A stretch of 64,000 nucleotides of DNA from CAZTDU01 sp050248795 (GTDB lineage: Bacteria; Pseudomonadota; Gammaproteobacteria; Burkholderiales; SG8-39), in contig JBFWRS010000010.1 of NCBI GenBank assembly GCA_050248795.1, positions 1-64,000 on the forward strand, read 5' to 3'. Under the pieces are notes generated by a model. That model was not told the origin of the DNA. It searched no databases and worked only from the letters and a program-made list of their open reading frames with translations. The position numbers and the translations under genes are program-made. Position 1 is the stretch's first letter. Each line of letters starts with the position of its first letter. Below are positions 25,722 through 34,812 of the stretch, piece after piece.

Positions 25722-27112
25722 TCCTCCTTGCGGTTGGCATCGCCGGGCGCCGGGTCCGGCACCACGTCGAGCAGCAGGCCTTGCATGGACACCACGCGCA
25801 CCCTCGTGCCCGCCGCCAGCGGCGCCGCGCTGCGCACGCGCCAGGTTTCGCCGCGCACGCGCGCCCAGCCGCTGCCCTCGAATCCGGCGAGCACCTCGCC
25901 GCCGGCGCCCAGCATGTCCTCGCGGCCGCTGACCACCGGACGGCGCCGCGCCCGCACCGCCATGCCGACGACGACGAAGCTGAACGCGGCGCTCGCCGCC
26001 GCGACGCCGCCGATCAGCGTGTACGGGATCTCGAAGCCCGGTGCCGCGTCGCCATCGATGAGGATCACCGAACCGAGCACGAGCGCAATCATGCCGCCGA
26101 TGCCCAGCGCCCCGAACGAGGGTACGAACGCCTCGGCGATCATGAAGCCGACGCCCAGCACGATCAGTGCGAGCCCGGCGTAGTTCACCGGCAGCAGGTG
26201 GAACGCGTACATGGCGATCAGCAGGCAGATCGCGCCGAACACGCCGGGAAACAGCAGTCCCGGGTTGGAGAACTCGAAGATCAGCGCGTAAATCCCCAGC
26301 AGCACGAGCACGTAGGCAACGCTCGGGTTGGTGATCGCCGCGAGCAGCCGCGTGCGCCAGCCGGGCTCGACCTCAGTGGTGATCGCACCCGCGGTGGCGA
26401 GCTTGCGCTGCGCACCGCCCGCCTCGACGCTGCGTCCATCCAGCTTGCGCACCAGGTCGGCGACGTCGCTCGCCATCAGGTCGATGACCTTCAGTTTCAG
26501 CGCCTCTTCCGCCGGCAGGCTCACCGCCTCGCGCACCGCGCGCTCGGCCCAGTCGGCATTGCGGCCGCGCAACTGCGCAAGTCCGCGGATGTACGCGGCG
26601 GCGTCGTGCGTGACCTTGCGCATCAGCGTTTCTCCGGGATCCGACCGGGCCGGCTCGCCTTCCTTCGCCGCCTTGTCGCCCGGCTTGCTGCCGGGGGTCG
26701 ACGGCGCGCCGATCGCCACCGGCGAGGCCGCGCCCAGGTTGGTCGCCGGCGCCATCGCGGCGAAATGCGCGGCGTAGAGGATGAACGTGCCGGCGCTGGC
26801 GGCGCGCGCGCCGTTGGGCGCAACGTACGCCGCCACCGGCACCGGAGAGGCGAGGATGTCCTTGATGATGGCGCGCATGGACGCGTCCAGCCCGCCCGGC
26901 GTGTCGATGCGCAGCACCAGCAGCTGCGCGCCGTCGCGCGCGGCGCGTTCAAGCGAGCGCTGCACGAAATCCGCGCTCGCAGGGCCGATCGCGCCCTCGA
27001 GCGGCACGACCAGCACCGGCGCCGGCGCGGCAAGCGCCGGCGGCAGCAGGAAGGCTAGCGCGAGCAGCAGGAACTGCCGGATGCCCGCGAACCGGGTTTC
27101 GCGCTTCGGCAC
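25718..27112 (-). CDS. NfeD membrane-bound ClpP-class serine protease
   Basis: A 464-residue protein with a signal peptide, then a ClpP/SppA-like protease domain: DTPGGLDASMRAII, the nucleophile in GARAASAGTFILYAAH, and a likely general-base lysine in the MRKVTHDAAAYIRG helix. Four or five membrane helices follow (about 255-375), then an NfeD OB-fold domain (RVRGETWRVRSAAPLAAGTRV near the end). It is expected to cleave the partner slipin near its hydrophobic C-terminal region. Full length, all domains present. Confidence 0.92.
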   Translation of the reverse strand: MPKRETRFAGIRQFLLLALAFLLPPALAAPAPVLVVPLEGAIGPASADFVQRSLERAARDGAQLLVLRIDTPGGLDASMRAIIKDILASPVPVAAYVAPNGARAASAGTFILYAAHFAAMAPATNLGAASPVAIGAPSTPGSKPGDKAAKEGEPARSDPGETLMRKVTHDAAAYIRGLAQLRGRNADWAERAVREAVSLPAEEALKLKVIDLMASDVADLVRKLDGRSVEAGGAQRKLATAGAITTEVEPGWRTRLLAAITNPSVAYVLVLLGIYALIFEFSNPGLLFPGVFGAICLLIAMYAFHLLPVNYAGLALIVLGVGFMIAEAFVPSFGALGIGGMIALVLGSVILIDGDAAPGFEIPYTLIGGVAAASAAFSFVVVGMAVRARRRPVVSGREDMLGAGGEVLAGFEGSGWARVRGETWRVRSAAPLAAGTRVRVVSMQGLLLDVVPDPAPGDANRKEE

Positions 27113-27147
27113 GGCCCTACTATATGCCAGCCCGGGCAGCCGTGTCC

Positions 27148-27870
27148 CTAGCGACGTCCGTCGTACCAGATGCGGCAGGCGGCCGCGCTGCGCAGCGTGC
27201 GCCGCGGCCGCAGCAGCATGCGGCCGAAGAACGCCGCGTGCTCGCGCCAGCCGTACAGCCGCAGCTTGCGGTCGCTGGTGGCCAGCGGGTGCCGGTGCAG
27301 GATGACGATGCGCTGGCGTCGCGCGCGCGCCACGCGCTTGAGCCGCCTGAAGAGCTCCAGTTCCTCGGACGCATACAGCTCGTCGCTGAAGCCCGCGAGC
27401 TCCCGGAACGCCGCAGCGTCGCAGAACATGAAAGAACCCGCGGCCCAGCGGTTCAGGCGGCTGAGCGCGTTCCAGGCGCGGATGCCGAAGCGGAAAGCCG
27501 GCGCCACGCTGGCAGCGGCGATGGTGCTGCCGCCCGCCAGGCAGTCGCCGCGCTCCACCGCGCGCAGCATGTCGCCGAACAGGCCCGGCGAAGGTTGCGA
27601 ATCGGCGTCGACGAACACCAGCCAGTCGCCGGCCGCGGCCGCGGCGCCGCGGTTGCGCGCACGGCCGATCTGGTTCACCGGCTCGAACACCACGCGCGCG
27701 CCCGCGCCGTGCGCGATCTCGGCGGTGCGGTCGGTCGAATTGTTGTCGCAGACGATCAGTTCCCAGTCGTGCGCGCCCGCGAAGGCGCGCGTGGCCGCGT
27801 GGATGCGTGCCAGCGTGGCAGGCAGCAACTGCTCCTCGTTGAATGCCGGGACGACGATCGAGAACTTCAT
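27148..27870 (-). CDS. Family 2 glycosyltransferase
   Basis: A 240-residue GT-A protein: N-terminal FSIVVPAFNEEQLLPATL, nucleotide-binding ELIVCDNNSTDRTAEIA, and the metal-binding DxD as FVDADSQPS. No membrane segment in the catalytic part. It transfers a sugar from a nucleotide or lipid donor, perhaps to a lipid carrier. It lies between the NfeD gene and a solute receptor with no obvious pathway partner, so the acceptor is unknown. Confidence 0.85.
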   Translation of the reverse strand: MKFSIVVPAFNEEQLLPATLARIHAATRAFAGAHDWELIVCDNNSTDRTAEIAHGAGARVVFEPVNQIGRARNRGAAAAAGDWLVFVDADSQPSPGLFGDMLRAVERGDCLAGGSTIAAASVAPAFRFGIRAWNALSRLNRWAAGSFMFCDAAAFRELAGFSDELYASEELELFRRLKRVARARRQRIVILHRHPLATSDRKLRLYGWREHAAFFGRMLLRPRRTLRSAAACRIWYDGRR

Positions 27871-27913
27871 CGCCGCCGAGCTTACCGCGGCCCGCGCCGC
27901 GCCTGGTGGCCTG

Positions 27914-28813
27914 CTATGCCGGGCGCGCGTCGGGCGGCGGCGCGATCACGTCCTCGTAGCGGTGCCGCTTCGTGATCAGCCCGGCGTGCTGGAAGATGTC
28001 CAGCGTCGCCTCCCACGCGGGGCGCGTGATCTCGACGTGCGGCGACCAGTTGCCGAGCTTCTGGTAGGTGGCGATGGTGGTCGCCAGCACGCCCTGGTCG
28101 ATGTCAGGAAAGAAACCCGCTTCGGCCCTGGCGATCTCCGCCGCCGGCGCGCTGATCACCCAGGCGCGCGCCTTGCGGTACGCTCGCATGAAGCGCGGTG
28201 CCATGTCGCTGGCAAGCCACGCAGGCGTGGCGGCGAGGCTGGAAAACGCGCACGGACCGATCGCGCCGGCCAGCGCGGTGACGATATGCCCCACGCCATC
28301 GTGCTCGAGCTGCTGCGGCGCCGGGCCCTGCAGGTGGATGTAGTCGCCCTCGCCGTTCCTGAACGCCTCGATCATGCGCTCGGTGGCGCCGGCGTCGATC
28401 GCGTGGATGTCGCCGAACGCGAGGCCGCTCCTGTGGCAGGCGTACTTGAACATCGCCATCGGCTGGCCGCCGTGGTCGACGATCACCTTGCGGCCCTTCA
28501 GCGCGGCCCAGCTGAAGCCCGGCTCGGGCTTGCGGCCGACGAGAAAGAAGCCGTCCATCTCGTTTATCTGCGCGAAGTGCAGCGCGGGCGGCTTGCTGCC
28601 CTTCTCCAGCGGCCCGAAGCCCTGCGCGGGCGCAGACTGCGCGACATCCACCGACCCGTCGACCAGGCCGGCGATCGCGGAAACGCCCGGCGGCGACACC
28701 GAGTGCCTGCCGCGCAGGCCTTCCTGTTCGAGGAAGCCTCCGGCCATGGTGGCGATGAGCGGCGAATAGAACGCCGAAAAGCGTGAGAACTGGATGTTGA
28801 TGTCCTGGCTCAA
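27914..28813 (-). CDS. NMT1/SsuA-like substrate-binding protein lacking a signal peptide
   Basis: A 299-residue protein resembling the NitT/TauT and THI5 group of substrate-binding proteins: a FSRFSAFYSPLIATMAGGFL segment at the start, then GLRGRHSVSPPGVSAIAGLV and a GRKVIVDHGGQPMAMFKYA segment. The frame is open upstream. A TTG at 28813 with an AGGAG site six or seven bases before it fits both homology and translation, so I chose it. No ABC ATPase or permease is adjacent and no export signal is seen, so it may be a cytoplasmic binding enzyme rather than a transporter part. Confidence 0.65.
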   Translation of the reverse strand: MSQDINIQFSRFSAFYSPLIATMAGGFLEQEGLRGRHSVSPPGVSAIAGLVDGSVDVAQSAPAQGFGPLEKGSKPPALHFAQINEMDGFFLVGRKPEPGFSWAALKGRKVIVDHGGQPMAMFKYACHRSGLAFGDIHAIDAGATERMIEAFRNGEGDYIHLQGPAPQQLEHDGVGHIVTALAGAIGPCAFSSLAATPAWLASDMAPRFMRAYRKARAWVISAPAAEIARAEAGFFPDIDQGVLATTIATYQKLGNWSPHVEITRPAWEATLDIFQHAGLITKRHRYEDVIAPPPDARPA

Positions 28814-28964
28814 TGTCGACTCCTGCCTGCGCGGGATGTTTGCGAAACCCGAAGGGTAGCAGTTACCCCGGCGGCGGATCGGCGCAATGCGCAATGCGGA
28901 TGCTATGATTTTGCCGCACGCGCGCACTCGCGCGCGACCCGTTTCCCTACACAAAGATCCCGCG

Positions 28965-29615
28965 ATGGCCACGCACACCCTTGCATTCTTCCGCGACCAG
29001 CTCTCCGCCGATGCATCGCTGCCGCTGGCGCACGCCTGCCCGCGCGTGCTGTACCTGCGCTCGGGTTCCCTGGTTGCGCGCTCGGCCGGCAGCGCGGCGG
29101 CACTTTCGCCGAACGCCGCCTGGCACGGCGATGGCGCCTGCGACGTGGTCGCGGGCAAGGCGGGCGCGGACCTCTACCGCTGGGAGTTGCTGCGTGGCGG
29201 CGATGCATCCGCCGCGGGCGCCGCGCTGCGTGCCGCGGTGACGCTGGACCCGGCGACAGGCTGGCTGATGCGCTGCGACCGCGTTGACTTTCCGCTCGGC
29301 GGCATCGCCTACACGCATACGCATCGCGGGCCCGGCATCCGCTGCCTGCTCGCGGGCGAGATCCGCGTCAAGGTGAATGACGCCGAGCATGCAGTGCGGC
29401 CCGGTGAGGCCTGGTTCGAGGCAGGACCCGACCCGGTGCTCGCGCTCGCTTCCGAGCGCGAAGCGACCTCGTTCGCGCGCGTGATGGTGCTGCCGGCGGA
29501 ACTGCGCGGCCGGTCTTCCATACGCTACGTGCTGCCCGAGGACCAGGACAAGCCCAAGCGCCAGACCTACCAGCTCTTCATCGACGATCCGATCGCGCAG
29601 GGCTGGCTGAAATGA
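28965..29615 (+). CDS. Cupin-domain protein
   Basis: A 216-residue protein. The C-terminal half carries a single cupin barrel: GGIAYTHTHRGPGIRCLLAG supplies histidine metal ligands and a following VKVNDAEHAVRPGEAWFEAG closes the barrel. The N-terminal half (about 1-100) is unrecognised. The upstream frame is open from 28887, but homology begins at MATHTLAFFRDQL. It sits 37 bases before a TRAP permease and probably belongs to its operon, acting on or sensing the transported compound. Confidence 0.75.
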   Translation: MATHTLAFFRDQLSADASLPLAHACPRVLYLRSGSLVARSAGSAAALSPNAAWHGDGACDVVAGKAGADLYRWELLRGGDASAAGAALRAAVTLDPATGWLMRCDRVDFPLGGIAYTHTHRGPGIRCLLAGEIRVKVNDAEHAVRPGEAWFEAGPDPVLALASEREATSFARVMVLPAELRGRSSIRYVLPEDQDKPKRQTYQLFIDDPIAQGWLK

Positions 29616-29652
29616 ACCGGCGGCCCGGCCCCATGCGCCGCAACGGTCGCGG

Positions 29653-31566
29653 ATGACCGAGGCTGTCACTGGCGAAGGTCCGGCGTCGACGCCCATCACG
29701 CGCTGGCGCGATTTCCTCGCGCCGGCGCCGCTGGTGGCGCTGGCGTGGACGTTCACGCAGGTCGCGTTCTTCCTCTGGCCGAGCATTGCCACGCTGTCGC
29801 AGCGCGCATGCCACGTGTCGTTCGCCATCTGCCTCGCGCTTCTCCTGACAGGCGCGAAATTCGCGCCTGCGTGGCGCGCCGTGAACTACGTTCTCGCACT
29901 GCTGGCGGTGCTTCCGGGCGCCTACGTGGTGTATTCGGTCGATCGATTGATGAACGAGCGCATCTCCGGCGTCGATTCGCCGATCGCGCTGGACTATGCG
30001 TTCGGGCTGCTGCTGGTCTTCCTGCTCGCCGAAACGTCCCGGCGCGTGCTCGGCATCGGCATCACGCTGCTGGCGGGCCTGTTCGTCGCCTACCATTTCG
30101 CCGGACCGATCCTGCCCGGGGACCTGGGTCACGCTTACGCCGGGCTCGGCCAGTTCGTCGATTCGCAGTTCCTCAACCTCACCGGGATCTACGGCGTGCC
30201 GACCGGGGTGTCCGCCGAGGTGGTGTTCTACTTCATCCTGTTCGCCGCCGTCTACGATGTCTTCGGCGGCGGTCGCATGATCATCGAACTGGCGCTCGCG
30301 CTCACCGGCCGGCGCGTGGGCGGGCCCGCCAAGGCGGCCGTGGTCGCCTCCGGCATGATGGGCAGCGTGTCCGGCAGCGCGGTGGCGAACGTCATGAGCA
30401 CCGGCATATTCACCATCCCGCTGATGAAGCGCGTGGGCTACGAGCCGCGCTTCGCGGCGAGTGTCGAGGCGGTCGCTTCGACCGGCGGCCAACTGGTACC
30501 GCCGGTGATGGGTGCCGCCGCGTTCGTGATGGCCGACCTGATGCAGATCCAGTACAGCACGATCGCGCTGGCCGCGATCCTGCCTTCCGTCCTCTACTAC
30601 ATCGCCCTGCTGGTCGTGGTCGACCTGGAAGCGCGGCGCCTCGGCCTCGGCTCGGTTGCGCCGGTAGACCTGCCGCGCCTCGGGACGACGCTGCGCGAGC
30701 GCGGACACATGCTGCTGCCGCTGGTATGGCTTTGCTACCGCGTCGTCGCAGGCTATCCCGTGGACCAGACGGCGGTCGAGTCGGCCGTGATCGCGGCGGT
30801 CGCCGGTTCGCTGCGAAAAGCGACGCGCGCGTCAGCGCTGGAACTGGCGCGCTGCTTCACCGTGGCCGCGGAGCGCACGATCAGCGTCGCGCTGCCCTGC
30901 GCGGTCGCCGGGATCATCGTCGCCGTGATCGCATACTCCGGCCTCGGCACCAAGTTCGCTTCGATGATGGTGTTCCTGTCGGGCGGTTCCCTGGCCGCGA
31001 TGCTGCTGCTCGCGGCGCTGGCCGCACTGATCCTCGGCTGCGGCATGCCGACCACCTCCGCGTACATCATGGCAGGGGTACTCGTCGCGCCGGCGCTGAT
31101 CCTGCTGGAGGTCGAGCCGCTGATCGCGCACTTCTTCATTTTCTATTTCGCCATCCTGTCCATGGTCACGCCGCCAGTGGCGCTCGCCGCGTATGCCGCA
31201 GCCGCAATCGCGCAGGCACCCGCAGGACCCACCGGCTGGAAGGCGTTCGCACTGGCAATGCCGGGCTTCATCATTCCGTTCGCGTTCGTGCTGCACCCCG
31301 GGCTGCTGCTGATCGGCGACGCGGTCGACACGCTGTGGGGCTTCTTCAACGTATCGGTCGGCTTTCTCGCGCTGGGTGCGGCTTTGACAGGCTTTCTGTT
31401 TCGCTCCCTGTCCAGCGGTTGGCGCGCGTTTTTCGCCGCACTTGGCGTAGCGAACATGCTGCCGGGCGTCTACGTGTCAGTCGCCACCTTCGTTGCACTG
31501 TTCGCCGCGAGCGCCTGGCTGTGGCGCAGCGCACAACGGCAGCGCCCGGGCGCCGCCACCTCCTGA
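29653..31566 (+). CDS. TRAP transporter 4TM/12TM fusion permease
   Basis: A 637-residue protein with about 17 or 18 membrane helices. The fused small (DctQ-like) and large (DctM-like) subunits are shown by a SGSAVANVMSTGIFTIPLMK segment and by GGQLVPPVMGAAAFVMADLM and LGCGMPTTSAYIMAGVLVAP further on. The fusion architecture is that of TAXI-type TRAP systems, which use an electrochemical gradient and a periplasmic TAXI receptor. No receptor gene is adjacent. It follows the cupin gene by 37 bases. Confidence 0.9.
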   Translation: MTEAVTGEGPASTPITRWRDFLAPAPLVALAWTFTQVAFFLWPSIATLSQRACHVSFAICLALLLTGAKFAPAWRAVNYVLALLAVLPGAYVVYSVDRLMNERISGVDSPIALDYAFGLLLVFLLAETSRRVLGIGITLLAGLFVAYHFAGPILPGDLGHAYAGLGQFVDSQFLNLTGIYGVPTGVSAEVVFYFILFAAVYDVFGGGRMIIELALALTGRRVGGPAKAAVVASGMMGSVSGSAVANVMSTGIFTIPLMKRVGYEPRFAASVEAVASTGGQLVPPVMGAAAFVMADLMQIQYSTIALAAILPSVLYYIALLVVVDLEARRLGLGSVAPVDLPRLGTTLRERGHMLLPLVWLCYRVVAGYPVDQTAVESAVIAAVAGSLRKATRASALELARCFTVAAERTISVALPCAVAGIIVAVIAYSGLGTKFASMMVFLSGGSLAAMLLLAALAALILGCGMPTTSAYIMAGVLVAPALILLEVEPLIAHFFIFYFAILSMVTPPVALAAYAAAAIAQAPAGPTGWKAFALAMPGFIIPFAFVLHPGLLLIGDAVDTLWGFFNVSVGFLALGAALTGFLFRSLSSGWRAFFAALGVANMLPGVYVSVATFVALFAASAWLWRSAQRQRPGAATS

Positions 31567-31617
31567 TGCGCGCCTCGGGCTAAACTCGGCGGCAATCACT
31601 TCGCGCAAGGAGGTTTC

Positions 31618-32037
31618 ATGAACAAGCTTTTCGCGACCACGCGCATGCTGCCGCTTGCCGCTGCCGCCCTGCTCGCCGCCTGCGGCGACGACAAGCCCGC
31701 GCCCGCGCCGGCGTCACCGCCGGCGAGCGCCGAGGCAGCAAAGGCGGTCGCGCCAGCGCCAGCCGCCAAGCCCGCACCCGCCCCGGTACCTGCCCCGGCA
31801 GCCCAAACCGCAGCGCCGGATTCGGACAAGGCACTCGCCGCCAGGGTCAAGGCCGCGCTGGAGAAAGCCCTGGGCGCGGCCGCCACGCGCGTAGACGTCA
31901 CCGTGAAGAATGGCGCGGTGACGCTCTGGGGTTCTGTGGACGACGACGGCGAGCGCGCCCGCATGATCGAACTGGCGCGCAAGGTCCCGGGCGTGAGCTC
32001 GGTGCAGAACAAGCTGCAGATCGTCACCGGCTCGTAG
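31618..32037 (+). CDS. BON-domain lipoprotein with Ala/Pro-rich linker
   Basis: A 139-residue protein. Signal peptide with lipobox LLAAC, so an outer- or inner-membrane lipoprotein. Residues about 25-70 form a low-complexity Ala/Pro/Lys linker. Residues about 72-137 are a BON domain (ALAARVKAALEKALG, then VTVKNGAVTLWGSVDDDGER, ending RKVPGVSSVQNKLQIV). BON domains bind phospholipid or act in envelope maintenance. A strong AAGGAGG site precedes the ATG. It stands alone between the TRAP gene and a convergent flavin reductase. Confidence 0.85.
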   Translation: MNKLFATTRMLPLAAAALLAACGDDKPAPAPASPPASAEAAKAVAPAPAAKPAPAPVPAPAAQTAAPDSDKALAARVKAALEKALGAAATRVDVTVKNGAVTLWGSVDDDGERARMIELARKVPGVSSVQNKLQIVTGS

Positions 32038-32051
32038 CCGGCGCGCCAGGA

Positions 32052-32732
32052 CTAGCGGTAGACGCCGTCCCACTCGCCGGGCACGACCTCGGCGCTGCGG
32101 CCGTCGTCGGACACCGTGGGCCGGTTGAGCGTGAACGTCGTCTCCGGCGTCACCACCGCGTAGTCCATGTAGCCCATGCGCGCGATCGGGCGCATGCGCG
32201 CGGTTTCGACCAGCCCGTCGCGCAGGTATGCGTCGTCGATGTAGACGCCGACGACGATGCCGAACACCACGTCGAAGCGCGGCGGCGGCGGACGCCCCGG
32301 CCGCGGCACCGGCTCGGGCATCTCCACCGTCTTCCAGTGCCGACACTCGAACGCCGCCGGGCTCTCGGCGACCCGGGCGGGTTTCACCGCGTGAGACGCC
32401 GCCGGCGTCAGTCCGGCAAGCGCGAATTCATCCACGCCGCGCGACACCGGTGCCGAACTGAGGTTCATCTGCTCGCGCAGCGCCCAGGTCGCCATCGAAC
32501 AGGTGAACTCGCCGTTCTGCTCGATGTTGTGCAAGCTGTCCTTGCGGCCGCCGGAGGAGAACATCACCACCGGCGGGTGGTCGCTCACCGCGTTGAAGAA
32601 GCTGTACGGCGCGAGGTTGTGCCGGCCGTCGCGATCGATGGTGGCGATCCAGCCGATCGGCCGCGGCGCCACCAGCGCCTTGAACGGGTCGAACTTCAGG
32701 CCGTGGCGGCCGCTAGCGATGTCGTAGTACAT
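32052..32732 (-). CDS. Flavin reductase-like FMN-binding protein
   Basis: A 226-residue protein with the split-barrel flavin reductase pattern: LVAPRPIGWIATIDRDGRHNLAPYSFFN near the start (FMN phosphate and ring contacts), then PPVVMFSSGG and EFTCSMATWALREQMN. It belongs to the group of larger flavin reductase-like proteins often found beside oxygenases. It lies 13 bases downstream of the ornithine cyclodeaminase-family gene and is probably co-transcribed with it. Its redox partner is not evident. Confidence 0.85.
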   Translation of the reverse strand: MYYDIASGRHGLKFDPFKALVAPRPIGWIATIDRDGRHNLAPYSFFNAVSDHPPVVMFSSGGRKDSLHNIEQNGEFTCSMATWALREQMNLSSAPVSRGVDEFALAGLTPAASHAVKPARVAESPAAFECRHWKTVEMPEPVPRPGRPPPPRFDVVFGIVVGVYIDDAYLRDGLVETARMRPIARMGYMDYAVVTPETTFTLNRPTVSDDGRSAEVVPGEWDGVYR

Positions 32733-32745
32733 GCGGGGGCTGGGC

Positions 32746-33762
32746 TCAGCGGTAGCGCAGCATCTGCCCGATGCCCATGCGCTCGGCCTTGGCGAGCATC
32801 GCGGCGCCCAGCGCGATATCGGACAGCGACAGGCCGCGGTGCCAGAACAGGATGGTCTCGTCGTCGCTCTCGCGCCCGGGCTTCAAGCCCGCGACGATCT
32901 GCCCCAGCTCGGCGTGCAGGTTCTGCTCGTTCAGGCGGCCCGAGTCGATGTGCGCGCGCAGCGCGCCGAACGGCCCGGCCTTCGCCTGGCCCCAGTCGTC
33001 CATGACCCACTTGTCGGCGACGTCGGCGAGCGACAACTCCACCGCGCTCATGGTGCCGTAGGGCACCACCAGCGCGCCCTTCTTCAGCCACGCGGTCTTC
33101 AACAGCGGCTCGGGCTTCTCCAGCCGCGAGGCCTCGACGACGATGTCGGCGCCGCGCACGCAGGACTCCCAGTCCGGCGTGGCGAGCACGCGCTTGCCGA
33201 GGTCCTTTTCCAGCCGCGCCGCGAACGCATCGCGGCTCTCGGGGCGGCGCGAGTGCACGCGGATCTCGTCGAAGTGGAAGATCGAGTCGAGCAGGCGAAC
33301 GTTCCAGTAGGCGGTGCCGCGCGCGCCCACGTGCCCGAGCACCTTCGAGTCGCGGCGGGCCAGGTGCCTGGCGCCGATCGCGGTTACCGCGCCGGTGCGC
33401 ATGTCGGTGATGTCGGAGGCGTCGATGATCGCCTTCGGCACGCCGGTCTTCGGGTCGTAGAGATTCAGCAGCGCCAGTTCCGAGGGCAGTCCGACCTCGT
33501 AATTGCGGTAGAAATCCCCCACCACCTTGACGCCGGCGTAGCCCAGCGGCTTGATGAAGCCGCGCAGCACGTTGAAATGCCCGGGGTAGGACTTGTCCGG
33601 CACCAGGTGCACCCGCGGGTCTATCGTCACCTCGCCACGCCCCTGCGCGGCAAGACCCGCCTCGACCGCGGCGACGATCTCGGCGTCGCTCATCGCGAGC
33701 GCCTGCACGTCGTCGTAGTTGATGTAGCGCAGGTCTATGCGCACGCTGCCGCGGTCGCTCAT
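32746..33762 (-). CDS. Ornithine cyclodeaminase/mu-crystallin-family protein
   Basis: A 338-residue protein with the family's N-terminal dimer segment (YINYDDVQALAMSDAEIVAAVEAG), the MRTGAVTAIGARHLAR substrate-site segment (Arg and Thr), and an NAD-binding core (GHVGARGTAYWNVRLL, where GxGxxA is modified). It reduces or deaminates an amino or imino acid, or acts as a ketimine reductase. It starts one base before the end of the adjacent Bug receptor gene's stop region, forming a receptor > dehydrogenase > flavin reductase operon on the minus strand. Confidence 0.8.
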   Translation of the reverse strand: MSDRGSVRIDLRYINYDDVQALAMSDAEIVAAVEAGLAAQGRGEVTIDPRVHLVPDKSYPGHFNVLRGFIKPLGYAGVKVVGDFYRNYEVGLPSELALLNLYDPKTGVPKAIIDASDITDMRTGAVTAIGARHLARRDSKVLGHVGARGTAYWNVRLLDSIFHFDEIRVHSRRPESRDAFAARLEKDLGKRVLATPDWESCVRGADIVVEASRLEKPEPLLKTAWLKKGALVVPYGTMSAVELSLADVADKWVMDDWGQAKAGPFGALRAHIDSGRLNEQNLHAELGQIVAGLKPGRESDDETILFWHRGLSLSDIALGAAMLAKAERMGIGQMLRYR

Positions 33763-33763
33763 G

Positions 33764-34744
33764 TCAGTTGGCGCGGATGTTCGCCGCCTTCACCACCGGC
33801 GCGATGCGCGCCGCCTCGGCGCGGATCATGTCGGCGGTTTCCTCAGGCGTGCCGCCGGCCGGCGTCGCCCCCAGGCCTTCGAGCCGCTTGCGCACGTCGG
33901 GCAGCTTGAGGATGCGGTTCACCTCCCCGGATACCTTGGCGACGATTTCCTTCGGCGTACCTGCCGGCGCCATCAGCGCGTACCAGGACACCGCCTGGAA
34001 ACCGGGCAGCCCCTGCTCCGCCACGGTGGGCAGTTCGGGCAGCAGCGGCGAGCGCTGCGGGCTCGCCAGGCCGAGCGCGCGCAGCTTGCCCGACTTCACG
34101 TTCGGCAGCGCCGTCGACACCTGCACGAAGCTCATGGTGATCGCACCGCCCATGACGTCGTTCATCGCCGGCGCGGTGCCCTTGTAGGGAATGTGCAGCA
34201 CGTCGATTGCCGAGGCGGCCTTCAACTGCTCGCCGGCGACATGGCCGAAGCTGCCGACGCCGGGCGACGAGAACGACAGCTTGCCCGGGTGCTGCTTTGC
34301 CCAGGCGATGAGGTCGCGCACGTTGTAGACCGGCGTGTCGGGGTTCACCACCAGCAGGTTCTCCACGCGCCCGAGCAGCGTCACCGGCGTGAAATCGCGC
34401 AGCGTCTCGTAGCCGAGCTTGGAGAAGATCAGCGGGTTCACCACCGCGTTGCCGGCCGGCATGGTCAGCAGCGTGTAACCGTCCGCGGGCTGCTTGGCGG
34501 CGTATTCCACGCCGATGTTGCCGGCGGCGCCGGTCTTCGCGTCGACGATCACCGGCTGGCCCCAGGCCGCGCTCAGCTTGTCGGCGATGGTGCGCGACAA
34601 GAGGCCGGAAGGGCCGCCCGGCGCGAACGCATTGATGATGCGCACCGTCTTCGATGGATAGGCCTGTGCATGCGCGGCGCCATGCGGCAGGGCGGAGAGC
34701 GTCAGCGAAACGCCGACGGCGAGGGCTGCGTTTGCGAGTTTCAT
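33764..34744 (-). CDS. Bug-family (TTT) periplasmic solute receptor
   Basis: A 326-residue protein with a signal peptide (ends SALPHGAAHAQAYPSKTVR) and Bug signatures INAFAPGGPSGLLSR and WGQPVIVDAKTGAAGNIGVE. It is the first gene of a unit with the ornithine cyclodeaminase-like and flavin reductase-like genes, which suggests an amino acid or keto-acid ligand, though this is inference. Third such receptor in the window, again without a permease. Confidence 0.92.
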   Translation of the reverse strand: MKLANAALAVGVSLTLSALPHGAAHAQAYPSKTVRIINAFAPGGPSGLLSRTIADKLSAAWGQPVIVDAKTGAAGNIGVEYAAKQPADGYTLLTMPAGNAVVNPLIFSKLGYETLRDFTPVTLLGRVENLLVVNPDTPVYNVRDLIAWAKQHPGKLSFSSPGVGSFGHVAGEQLKAASAIDVLHIPYKGTAPAMNDVMGGAITMSFVQVSTALPNVKSGKLRALGLASPQRSPLLPELPTVAEQGLPGFQAVSWYALMAPAGTPKEIVAKVSGEVNRILKLPDVRKRLEGLGATPAGGTPEETADMIRAEAARIAPVVKAANIRAN

Positions 34745-34812
34745 GCTTGGCCTCCGTGGGGTAATTGCGCGATGATACTTTCGTTTGCCAAACCCGACCC
34801 GAGGAGAAATCC

